Shown here: in pieces, positions 43,879 through 52,249 of the stretch
Layout of the letters: every line of letters begins with the position of its first letter
How positions within the stretch are numbered: position 1 is the first letter of the stretch
Origin: Desulfocarbo sp964620595
GTDB taxonomy: Bacteria > Desulfobacterota > Desulfarculia > Desulfarculales > Desulfarculaceae
DNA length: 64,000 nucleotides
Direction of reading: 5' to 3'
NCBI GenBank assembly: GCA_964620595.1
Contig: CAZUHP010000008.1
Coordinates: 1 to 64,000 of the forward strand
Notes under the pieces: model-generated
Database searches by the model: none
What the model was told of the DNA's origin: nothing
The model's input: only the letters and a program-made list of their open reading frames with translations
Position numbers and translations under genes: made by a program

Positions 43879-45141
43879 ATGTTGGAAACCCAGAACGCAG
43901 CCGTGCGGGAGGTGTTGCCGGGGCCCTATGCCCAGCCCGCCTCTGGTGACGAGGTACGCCCCAGCCCCGCGGTCATGAACCTGGCGCGCAGCCAGGTGGC
44001 GGCGATCCTGGAGGCCAGCCCGGCCTACCGCCAGATGCCTCCTGAACAGCGCCAGGAAATGTTCGACAACATGCTCAAGATCGCCGCCTACACCGGCGCC
44101 CTGGTGCAGGACGACTTCATCCAGTCGGGCAAACTGGGCCAGACCCCGGTGCTGATCCAGGAGCCGGTGGAGGAGGGAGCGCCGCCGGCCGAGGACGGCG
44201 AGGGGCGCCGGCCCCTGGCCAGGGCGGCGGAAGAAGGAGGGCCGGCGGCCGAGGAGTTCAGCCCCCGGGCCGCCTCCCAGGTGGCGGACATCACCAAGCA
44301 GACCTTGAACGCCATTGCCTTCCCCACCTTTGTGGCCGACCTGATCCAGGGAACTTTTCGAGCCATAGTGGATGCGGCCATCGACCAGATGGAGGCCTAT
44401 GCCGGCCTGTTGGCCAACGTGGCCAAGACCGTGGACCAGTTCATGGCCGAAAACATCACCGACAACCAGGCGCGGGATTTTTTGGCCACCAGCTACCCGG
44501 GGCATTTCCGGGTGGAGATCCAGGGCCAAAAGGCCCGGGTGCGCCTGCGCGAGAACGCCGACCAGTTGCCCCGCCCGGACTTCGAGGGGGCGCTGGGGCT
44601 TTCCGAGAAGGTGGAGTTGGACGACGACACCGTGGAAGAGGTGCTGGTGCCCGCCGCCCGGCGCCGGCTGGCCCAGCAGCGCCACCAGGTGCTTTCCACC
44701 ATGGTGCTGATGGGCATCAACCGCATCGTGGTGACCAGCGGGCGCATCAAGGCCAAGATGGGCTTCCGCATCAACACCCAGGACACCGCCACCGCCGAGA
44801 GCGCCTCCCAGTTCGATTGGAAGAACGAAACCACGGCCAGCTACGGCGGCGGCCTGTGGGGATGGCTCTCGGGGGGGCCCAGCGTGAAGATGAAGAACAC
44901 GGTGGCCTATGTCAGCTCCACCAAGAAGAACAGCAGCGACGACCTGGACGTGAACGCCAGCCTGACCGGCGAGGTGGACCTCAAGTTCAAGAGCGACTAT
45001 TTCCCCTTGGAGCGTTTCGCCGATTCCGAGGCCATCAACCTCATCAAGAGCAACACGGCCAATCCCCAGGCCAACACGCCGGTGACCGGAACCGGCGGCG
45101 GACAGCAGCCTCAACAGCAGGCGCAGCAAGGGGCCAGCTAG
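43879..45141 (+). CDS. Family A protein 4
   Basis: 420 residues from ATG 43879 (GGGAGG eight bases upstream; ATG 43873 is too close). It is the cleanest family member: ILEASPAYRQMPPEQRQEMF, core IAFPTFVADLIQGTFRAIVD / VAKTVDQFMAENITDNQARD / TMVLMGINRIVVTSGRIKAK, a beta region with TTASYGGGLWGWLSGGPSV, and ASLTGEVDLKFKSDYFPLER. Ends in a Gln/Gly tail. Most similar to A3, consistent with a recent tandem duplication. Confidence 0.75.
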   Translation: MLETQNAAVREVLPGPYAQPASGDEVRPSPAVMNLARSQVAAILEASPAYRQMPPEQRQEMFDNMLKIAAYTGALVQDDFIQSGKLGQTPVLIQEPVEEGAPPAEDGEGRRPLARAAEEGGPAAEEFSPRAASQVADITKQTLNAIAFPTFVADLIQGTFRAIVDAAIDQMEAYAGLLANVAKTVDQFMAENITDNQARDFLATSYPGHFRVEIQGQKARVRLRENADQLPRPDFEGALGLSEKVELDDDTVEEVLVPAARRRLAQQRHQVLSTMVLMGINRIVVTSGRIKAKMGFRINTQDTATAESASQFDWKNETTASYGGGLWGWLSGGPSVKMKNTVAYVSSTKKNSSDDLDVNASLTGEVDLKFKSDYFPLERFADSEAINLIKSNTANPQANTPVTGTGGGQQPQQQAQQGAS

Positions 45142-45294
45142 ACGGGGAGGAGAAGCCGGCAGGTGGACAGGCAAGAGTGACCCGGGCGCAGTCCCTTGGG
45201 GTCGGCGCCACGGCGCCGGCGCGAAACCAGGGGAACAAGCCCAGGGACAGCCGGCCGGACCCGGGGGGGCCGGCGGGTGGAAGGGAGCGATCAA

Positions 45295-48200
45295 ATGAGC
45301 GAGAGAAAACCGGTGGTGGTCCTGGATCCGGGCCATGGCGGCGACGTCGAGGTGGGCGGGTCCCGGCCCGACAGCGATCCCAGCAGCAACGGGCTGCATG
45401 AAAAGAACCTGACCCTGGACCTGGCCCGCCGGGTGGCCGCCCTCCTGGAGGGGGACGCCCGGGTGGTCCTGACCAGGACCAGTGACGTGAACCTGGGCCT
45501 GGCGGCCAGGGCCGCGGTGGCCAGGGACAACCAGGCCGCGGTCTTCGTGTCCATCCATTTCAACGGCTGGCACGATCCCGCGGTGAACGGCACCGAGGCC
45601 TTTGTGGCGCCGGGCGCCCCTGCGCCCAGCCGGGATTTGGCCCAGGCCCTGGCCGATGCCATATCCTCCACGGCCCGCATCTCCAACCGCGGGGTGCGCG
45701 AGCACAACTGGGGAGTCATTCGCCGCGACCGGCACCATGCCAGCACCGCAGCCTGCCTGCTGGAGGTGTCGTTCCTGTCCAACCCCCAGGAGGCCCAGCG
45801 CCTGGCCCAAGACAGTTACCGCCAGGACCTGGCCCAGGCCATTGCCGGGGCCATCCGCCGGTCGCTGGGGAGGGTGGCCGTGTCGCAATCCTTGTCGGCG
45901 GCGGCAGGCGGCGGCTACGGCCTGGCCGTGCCCGGCGGCCATGCCGACACCTGGGCGGTGAGCCTTTCGCTCCCCTCGGTGGGTGCCGATCCCCTGGACC
46001 CGGGGACCGGCGGCCGGGCCATCCACGCGGAGGCGCTGGTGCCCGCAGACCTGGTGATCATCAGCAGTCCCGAGCCGGGACGCCCGGGCGGCGAGAGCGC
46101 CCGGATGGCGCTGTATGTGGGCGAGGGCATGGTGGCCCAGGCCCACCACGGCCCGGCCGAACTGAAACCGCTCAAGGAGGTCGCCGCTCCGGCCACGGTG
46201 GTGGCGGTCCTGCGCCATCCCCAGCTCAGCGCCGAGCAGGCCGCGCGCGCGGCCCGCTGGGCCCGGGAACAGGCCGGCCGCAGCTTCACCTACCGCGGCG
46301 TGTTCCGCAACCTGCAATGCCGGCTGGACCCGCGCTCCTGGTGCAGCGCCAAGCAGGGCTCCGAGCGGGAGCGCTGCCTGGCCTGGCGGGGGGCGGTGAA
46401 CCTGGGCGCCGCCACCGGGGACGGGTTGGCTTGTTCGCAACTGGTGCTGGCCGCCTATGAGCAGGCCGGGGTGCCGCTCACCGCCAGCCAGCCCAACTGG
46501 GACACTGCCGGCGACATCGCCTTGCAGCCCGCCACCGCCCTGGGCTACGTGGGCCATCTCAAGGCGCCCGGTGCGGTCACCCAGCAACTGGAGGTGCCCC
46601 TGGCCCGTGCTGCCGAAGACAGCCCCGCGACCACCAGCCGCATCCGTTTCCTGCTGCAAGCCAGCGTGGGCCGGGGCGGGACCAACAACCCCCAGGACGT
46701 GGCCGCCCTCAAGGACCGCCTGCGCGAACTGGGCTTCGATTGGCTGCGGCCCGGCCAGACCATGGACGCGGACACCATACAGGCCATCAAGCTGTTCCAG
46801 TCCATCGTCCAGGGCCACCAGGTGGTGCTGGGCGACGGACGGGTGGACGTGCCCGGGCCTACCTACCGCTGGCTGCAGGACAGCAACGCTCCCCGCTGGC
46901 AGACCATGCCCACCGGCTCCCGGGCCGAGGGCTTCTACAACGCGGAGCTGGCTGATACCAGCGACCACCATGACTACGGCACCAATTGGCTGGCCAACAC
47001 CATCACCGCCGCCGCGGCCCACTACCGCGACAACTACCTGGGCGGCCACTCCCGGGCCGCGCTGCTCACCGTCAACGACACCAGCCTGCCCCACGGCGGC
47101 CGCACCCCGGACCATTCCGGCCACCAGACCGGCCTGTGCTGCGACCTGCGCCTGCCCCGCAAGGACGGCCGGGCGGGCGGCATCACCTGGCGCGACACCC
47201 GCAGCTACGACCAGGCCGCCGCCCGCGCCCAGCTCCAGGCCCTGCGCGCCCAACCCCTGGTCAGCCTCGTCTACTTCAACGATCCGGTGTTGATCCGCGC
47301 CGGGCTTTGCCGCGCCTACCGCGGCCACGACAACCACATCCATTTCCAGATCCGGCCCGACCAGCAGCAAGGCATCCAGCTCTACGACGCCGCCCCGCCG
47401 GGTGACACCGCAGTGGCCGGAGTGGAGGAGGCCCTTGCGGTCGCCGAGCGGGACCTGTTGGAGCCCGCGCCGGTGGCTGACGAACGCTTTGCCTGGCAGG
47501 ACCAGGGCGGCGCCCAGGCATGGGAAATGGAGACCGGCGGGACGACGCCGGTGATGACCGTGGTGGACGGCGACGCCCGCATCCGCACCGGTCCGCCCGA
47601 ATTCGCCTGGGACCGTCCCCGGCGTATACCCCAGTACACCAAGGTGCGGGTGCTGGAGCGCCAGGGCGACTACGCCAGGGTGGAGGGCCTGGACGGCACT
47701 GCCTACGGATGGACCGCGTACTCCAACCTGGGCACCTATTACAAGGATGATCCCGCCTTGCAGGGCGCGGCCCTGGCCCCGGCCATGCCGGTGACCATAG
47801 ACAACTCTTGGCCCGCGCGGCGCCGCAGCCTGGCCGCCACCTACAACCGCCTGGGCGGGCTGATCGAGGCCCTGGCCGGCCAGCTAGGCATCGAGCCGGC
47901 CGCGGTGCTGGCGGTGTGGTACGTGGAAAGCGGGGGGCGCAGCCACACGGTGGACCACGCCCTCATCCGCTTCGAGAACCATCTGCTCTGGCGCCGGTGG
48001 GGAGCCGAGAACGCCACGGTGTTCGACCAGCACTTCCAGTTCGGCACCAGGCCCCCCCAGACCGGCCAGGGCTGCGACCGCCCCTGGCGCTGCCACAAGT
48101 TCCGGGCGGTCACCAGCGGCGAGTTCCAGAGCTTCCACGGCAACCAGACCCGGGAGTACGAGGTGCTGGCCCTGGCCAGCCGACTGGCCGGCGAGAACAC

Positions 48201-49128
48201 CGCCTTGCAGTGCATCAGCATCGGCGGCCCCCAGATACTGGTCTCCCACTACCGCATCCTGGGCTACGGCTCGCCGCGCGAGATGTACGATGCCTTCCAG
48301 GCCGGCGAGCGCGCCCACGTGCTGGGCTTCTTCGACTACTGCCAGTACCACGGCCGGCGCGGCCGCATGATCCAGGCCCTGCGCGACAAGGACTGGCGCG
48401 CCGTTGCCCGGGGCTACAACGGCTCCGGCCAGGTGACCACCTATGCCGGACGCATCCAGAGCGCCTACGACGAGGCCCGCCGGTTCCTGCCCGCCGGCGG
48501 CGGGGGCAGCGCCCAATCCCTGGAGCAGGACAGCGACCCCTACCAGCGGGCCATCCGCCACTTCGGCGGCACCGTGGCGAACCCCACGGACTATCCCCAC
48601 ACGGTGGCCGGCTTCCAGGAGTATCTGACCGCCAGCGGGGTGCGCCACTTCACGGCCCAGGAGATGACCCGGCCCCACAACGCCGAGGCGGCCCGCCAGG
48701 CCGGCTACAGCGAGCTTTTGCCCGACTACGACTACTGGCCCCGGGGTGCGGCCCTGGCGCTCATTGCCGACCAGATCCGCGACCTGTTGGGCGAGGCGGT
48801 GGTGATGCGCAACTGGTGGCGGCCCGAAGCCTATAACCGCCGGGTGGGCGGCGCGGAACACAGCGACCACCTCACTGCCAGCGCGGTGGACTTGGACTAC
48901 CGTAGTTCCCAGAGCCGCCAGCGGGCCGAGGAGTGGTTGTGGACCCAGTACCACAGCCTGGATTGGCTCCAGATGTCCCTGGGCCTGGGCGCGCGCACCA
49001 CCCACGTGGGCATCCTTTCGCCCCGCGGGCACCGCCATTGGTATTACCAGAGCCACCCCGACCACGGCGCTGGCCGCGCCCATTCCCTGGGCCAGCCTGG
49101 GGACGAGAGGGCGGGAATCGCCTTGTAG
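45295..49128 (+). CDS. Giant multi-domain peptidoglycan hydrolase (amidase, NlpC/P60-like, LAS endopeptidase, muramidase, M15 peptidase)
   Basis: 1,277 residues from ATG 45295 (AGGGAG upstream). Modules in order: Amidase_3 (1-195; zinc ligands His14 in DPGHGG, Glu36, His near 87 in SIHFNGW, Glu near 157 in LLEVSFLSN); a permuted NlpC/P60-like domain (about 220-430; catalytic Cys in LACSQLVLAAYEQAG); a peptidoglycan-binding type 1 domain (about 450-525); an LAS/M74 endopeptidase (about 540-690; DHSGHQTGLCCDLRLPR and GHDNHIHFQI); SH3-like domain (about 750-815); an N-acetylmuramidase of the DUF3380 type (about 835-1065; FENHLLWRRWG, SIGGPQILVSHYRILGYGS); and a C-terminal M15-type peptidase (about 1110-1255; HSDHLTASAVDLDY). 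No signal peptide. Can in principle cut the glycan strand, the amide link and the peptide stems. Confidence 0.85.
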   Translation: MSERKPVVVLDPGHGGDVEVGGSRPDSDPSSNGLHEKNLTLDLARRVAALLEGDARVVLTRTSDVNLGLAARAAVARDNQAAVFVSIHFNGWHDPAVNGTEAFVAPGAPAPSRDLAQALADAISSTARISNRGVREHNWGVIRRDRHHASTAACLLEVSFLSNPQEAQRLAQDSYRQDLAQAIAGAIRRSLGRVAVSQSLSAAAGGGYGLAVPGGHADTWAVSLSLPSVGADPLDPGTGGRAIHAEALVPADLVIISSPEPGRPGGESARMALYVGEGMVAQAHHGPAELKPLKEVAAPATVVAVLRHPQLSAEQAARAARWAREQAGRSFTYRGVFRNLQCRLDPRSWCSAKQGSERERCLAWRGAVNLGAATGDGLACSQLVLAAYEQAGVPLTASQPNWDTAGDIALQPATALGYVGHLKAPGAVTQQLEVPLARAAEDSPATTSRIRFLLQASVGRGGTNNPQDVAALKDRLRELGFDWLRPGQTMDADTIQAIKLFQSIVQGHQVVLGDGRVDVPGPTYRWLQDSNAPRWQTMPTGSRAEGFYNAELADTSDHHDYGTNWLANTITAAAAHYRDNYLGGHSRAALLTVNDTSLPHGGRTPDHSGHQTGLCCDLRLPRKDGRAGGITWRDTRSYDQAAARAQLQALRAQPLVSLVYFNDPVLIRAGLCRAYRGHDNHIHFQIRPDQQQGIQLYDAAPPGDTAVAGVEEALAVAERDLLEPAPVADERFAWQDQGGAQAWEMETGGTTPVMTVVDGDARIRTGPPEFAWDRPRRIPQYTKVRVLERQGDYARVEGLDGTAYGWTAYSNLGTYYKDDPALQGAALAPAMPVTIDNSWPARRRSLAATYNRLGGLIEALAGQLGIEPAAVLAVWYVESGGRSHTVDHALIRFENHLLWRRWGAENATVFDQHFQFGTRPPQTGQGCDRPWRCHKFRAVTSGEFQSFHGNQTREYEVLALASRLAGENTALQCISIGGPQILVSHYRILGYGSPREMYDAFQAGERAHVLGFFDYCQYHGRRGRMIQALRDKDWRAVARGYNGSGQVTTYAGRIQSAYDEARRFLPAGGGGSAQSLEQDSDPYQRAIRHFGGTVANPTDYPHTVAGFQEYLTASGVRHFTAQEMTRPHNAEAARQAGYSELLPDYDYWPRGAALALIADQIRDLLGEAVVMRNWWRPEAYNRRVGGAEHSDHLTASAVDLDYRSSQSRQRAEEWLWTQYHSLDWLQMSLGLGARTTHVGILSPRGHRHWYYQSHPDHGAGRAHSLGQPGDERAGIAL

Positions 49129-49155
49129 TCAGGGAGACAGCGCACTCATGGAAAC

Positions 49156-49188
49156 CGGCGGCGGAAGGGGCGATCCCTTCCGCCGCCG
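49156..49188. terminator. Strong hairpin between convergent hydrolase cluster and lysC
   Basis: CGGCGGCGGAAGGG (49156-49169) pairs perfectly with 49175-49188 around a GCGAT loop: 14 bp, very GC-rich. There is no T-run, so it may act as a bidirectional barrier or mRNA-stabilising hairpin rather than a textbook intrinsic terminator. Confidence 0.55.
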
Positions 49189-49225
49189 CTCAGGCCCCGG
49201 GGAACGGGGACAAGGGGTGGGCCTG

Positions 49226-50548
49226 CTACTCGAAGAGGCTCTGGTGCAGCACCGGCACCGCGCGGTCGATGTGCTTGTCGTCCAGCACCATGGAGAAGTT
49301 GATGCTGTCCTTGCCAAAGGAGAGCATCTCCACCGGCACCTCGGCCTCGGCCAGGGTGGTCATGACCCGGGCGCCCACCCCCTGGCGCTCGGCCAGCTTG
49401 CGGCCCACCACCACCAGCACGGTCTTGCCCGGGTGCAGCTCGCAGGTGCCGATGGCGGACAGCTCGGGCAGGGCCCTTTGCACCGGCTCCAACTCGCTGG
49501 TGGTGAGGGACACGCTGATCTCCGAGGTGGAGATCACGTCCACTACCACCCCGTGCTTGGCCAGCACCGTGAACACCTGGGCCAGAAATCCCGCCTGGGC
49601 CAGCATGCTGGTGGTGGAGATGGTGAGCACTACCTGGTTCTCCTTGTAGGCCACGCTAGTGACCCCGTCGTGCTGGGGATCGCCCTCTTGGTTTATGATG
49701 GTGCCCGGATGCTGGGGGCGGTTGGTGTTCACCACCCGCACCGGGATGCCGCTTTCCATGGCCGGCAGGAGGGTGGAGGGATGCAGCACCCGGCCGCCGA
49801 AGCGGGCCAGCTCCGCGGCCTCGTCGAAGCGCATGAGGGGTATGTTGCGCGCCTGGGGCACCACCGAGGGGTCGGCGGTCATGACCCCGTCGGTATCGGT
49901 CCATATCTCCACCTCCTCCGCGCCCAGGGCCGCGGCCATCAGGGTGGCGGTGAGGTCGGAGCCGTTGCGGCCCACGGTGGTTATCTCGCCGTCCGGGGTC
50001 TTGCCCACAAAGCCGGTGACCACCGGCACCACCCCCTCGGGCACCAGTTCCGCAAAGGCCTTTTGCATGCGCTCCTTGTAGTCGGGCAAGGGGCGGGCGC
50101 AGCCGAAGTTGGCGTCGGTGATAAAGCCCAGGTCCCACACGTCATAGGCCCGCGCCTCCAGGCCCTGGCGGGTGAAGAAGTCGGCGATACAGCGCACGGA
50201 CATGCGCTCGCCGAAGCTGGCGACGTAGTCCAAGCTGCGGGGGCTCAGCTCGCGCACCAGGCCGATGCCGCGCAAAAGGTCGCTTATCTCCTGGTAGAGA
50301 TCGGCCAGCAGGTCGGGCGGGCAGCCCAGGGATTGGGCTATCTCGGATTGCAGGTCTATCACGTCGGGCAGTTCGTACTGGCGCTGCACCGCGGCCCGGG
50401 CCGAGCGGACCAGGGCGTCGGTCATGCCCTTATGGGCCGAGCACACCACCACCGGCCGGCGGTCTGCGCGGCTCTTCACGATTTCCAGCACCTTTTCTAT
50501 CTGCGCCCGGTTGGCCACCGAGCTGCCGCCGAACTTCATTACGATCAT
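49226..50548 (-). CDS. lysC: Aspartate kinase
   Basis: 440 residues. The N-terminus MIVMKFGGSSVANRAQIEKV holds the aspartokinase signature KFGGSSV. The kinase domain continues with VASFGERMSVRCIADF and GRNGSDLTATLMAAALGA. Two ACT-type regulatory regions follow (KENQVVLTISTTSMLAQAGF; CELHPGKTVLVVVGRKL), so feedback control by lysine and/or threonine is expected. Phosphorylates aspartate, the first step toward lysine, threonine and methionine. Monofunctional: no homoserine dehydrogenase fused. Convergent with the hydrolase cluster; no operon partner visible. Confidence 0.92.
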   Translation of the reverse strand: MIVMKFGGSSVANRAQIEKVLEIVKSRADRRPVVVCSAHKGMTDALVRSARAAVQRQYELPDVIDLQSEIAQSLGCPPDLLADLYQEISDLLRGIGLVRELSPRSLDYVASFGERMSVRCIADFFTRQGLEARAYDVWDLGFITDANFGCARPLPDYKERMQKAFAELVPEGVVPVVTGFVGKTPDGEITTVGRNGSDLTATLMAAALGAEEVEIWTDTDGVMTADPSVVPQARNIPLMRFDEAAELARFGGRVLHPSTLLPAMESGIPVRVVNTNRPQHPGTIINQEGDPQHDGVTSVAYKENQVVLTISTTSMLAQAGFLAQVFTVLAKHGVVVDVISTSEISVSLTTSELEPVQRALPELSAIGTCELHPGKTVLVVVGRKLAERQGVGARVMTTLAEAEVPVEMLSFGKDSINFSMVLDDKHIDRAVPVLHQSLFE

Positions 50549-50718
50549 GGCTCTTACCCCATGGCAGTGTTTGGGTTGGCGTCAACCGCCTCCGGCCGGT
50601 GACGGCCCGGCCGGAGTCCAAAGGAATTCTCGCCGGAGAGCGGCCCCAAGTAAAGAGGGGCCCCCAAAAAAAGATCGCTTCGTGCCAAGGATCGCGGCCG
50701 GGCCTGCCGGTCCGGCTT

Positions 50719-52173
50719 TCAGGACACCTCCTGGCGCCAGCGCTTGAGCACCTGTCGGTCCTCGGCGGAGATGGCGGTTATGCGCAGGCGGTGCACCGGC
50801 CCCCGGGGGCTGGCCTCCACCTCCAGCACCTTGGCGTAGATGTCGCCAAAGCAGTGGGCCTCGGCGCAAAGGTCTATGTGCAGCTTCAGGTTGTCCCCAG
50901 GCGCCAGCTCTTCCTTCAGGCGCACCGCCAAGAGGCTCTTGCCCAGGGCCAGGCTGGTGCCGGGGATGGCCCTTGCGGAGACCTCCTTGTCTTCCACCAG
51001 CCAGGCGGTGACCGGCATCTCCAGGGGCACCAGCTCGCTGGCCTGGGGCTCGGCCGGCAGGCGGAGATTGTAGGGCGGGCCCATGGCCAGCACCGGGTGG
51101 CTCACCACGGGCTGGCTGAAGCCTTTCATCATGTGGGTCCGGGCCGGAGCCGTGGTCACCAGGTCCCTCACGGCCTCATAGGTGGCCTGGCCGATCACCA
51201 CCTGGCCGCCCACGGTGGTGGACTCCAGGCGCGCCGCCATGCTCACCGGCGCGCCCACCACTCCGTACTTGAGGCGCTGCTCCGAGCCGATGTTGCCCAC
51301 CAGCACGGTGCCGGTATTCACGGCGATGCCCATCTCCAGGGGCTCGCTCATCTCCTGGTTCAGCTCGGCCAGGGCGTTCTGCATGGCCAAGGCACAGGCC
51401 ACCGCCCGGGCCGGGTCGTCGGGCTGGGGCCGGGGCATGCCGAACACGACCAGGATGGCGTCGCCGATGAACTCGTCGATCACCCCGTCGTAGGAAAGGA
51501 TGACCCGGCTCATGCGGTCCAGGTAGCGGTTGATCAGCTCCATCATGTCTTCGGGGTCGCGGTCTGCGACCAGGGTGGTGAATCCCCGCAGGTCGGCCAT
51601 GAGGATGGTGACCTCCTGGCGCCGGCCGCCCAGATGGAGGCCGTGGGGCGAAGAGAGTATCTCGTCCACCACCTTGTCCGAGAGATAGCGGCCAAAGGTT
51701 TTCTTGATGAAGTTCACCAGGCGCAGGCGCTCGTCCGCGATGCGGGTGATGGTGGCCACCATGCGCCGCCGGCTGTCGGCGATCTCCCTTATCTCCTTGG
51801 GCACCCGCGCGGGCAGCTCCACCTCGCGGCCGGCCGGATCGTCGTTCTCCAGCTTGCGGTTGGCCTCGGCAATGGCCTCCAGGGGGGCGATGATGCGCTC
51901 TTTCAGGAACACCGAGAGGGTGAGCCACATGAAGAGGATGATCACCGCCACCAGCAGCATGATGCGCACCGCATACCACAGGAGTTCCTCCCCGGCGGCG
52001 CCGTGGAACCAGGCCCGGTAGGCCACCGAGCCCAGCAGCAGGATCGCCTCGATGATGAGGATGCGCCAGAAGACTCCGCCCAGGAGAACCTGCTTGACCC
52101 CGCGCGCCCGCGGGCGCGGGCCGGCGGCCGGCTCTGGGGAAGGAGAAGATGTTTCCGTCTGGGGAGCGTCCAT
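50719..52173 (-). CDS. Membrane-bound class III adenylate/guanylate cyclase with PilZ-like C-terminal domain
   Basis: 484 residues. Pro-rich cytoplasmic start, two membrane segments (about 35-55 and 65-95), HAMP-like linker (KERIIAPLEAIAEANRKLEN), then the class III catalytic domain (about 185-340): metal Asp residues in ILMADLRGFTTLV and DEFIGDAILVVFGMP, and KYGVVGAPVSMAARLE. In the usual adenine-specificity Lys position there is Glu (DEFIGD), so substrate preference is uncertain. Residues about 390-480 (LVPLEMPVTAWLV; VHRLRITAISAEDRQVLKRW) resemble a PilZ-type beta barrel. Makes a cyclic nucleotide at the membrane. Adjacent to a hybrid histidine kinase. Confidence 0.85.
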   Translation of the reverse strand: MDAPQTETSSPSPEPAAGPRPRARGVKQVLLGGVFWRILIIEAILLLGSVAYRAWFHGAAGEELLWYAVRIMLLVAVIILFMWLTLSVFLKERIIAPLEAIAEANRKLENDDPAGREVELPARVPKEIREIADSRRRMVATITRIADERLRLVNFIKKTFGRYLSDKVVDEILSSPHGLHLGGRRQEVTILMADLRGFTTLVADRDPEDMMELINRYLDRMSRVILSYDGVIDEFIGDAILVVFGMPRPQPDDPARAVACALAMQNALAELNQEMSEPLEMGIAVNTGTVLVGNIGSEQRLKYGVVGAPVSMAARLESTTVGGQVVIGQATYEAVRDLVTTAPARTHMMKGFSQPVVSHPVLAMGPPYNLRLPAEPQASELVPLEMPVTAWLVEDKEVSARAIPGTSLALGKSLLAVRLKEELAPGDNLKLHIDLCAEAHCFGDIYAKVLEVEASPRGPVHRLRITAISAEDRQVLKRWRQEVS

Positions 52174-52249
52174 GGAGCCTCGCGGAGTGTCGGGTCTATC
52201 CTGGCCGGGGGCAGGCCGGGGGGGGGCGGGGGCGGGCGGGGGGGGGGCC

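Noticed and set aside
43333..47370. Very long open frame on the minus strand (over 1,300 codons)
   Set aside because: It is antisense to family A4 and the large hydrolase, has a Gly/His/Leu-rich composition typical of the reverse strand of GC-rich genes, no family motifs and no ribosome site.
30881..49128. Prophage, type VI or extracellular contractile injection system
   Set aside because: No sheath, tube, baseplate, VgrG, portal, terminase, capsid or AAA+ unfoldase was found among the products.
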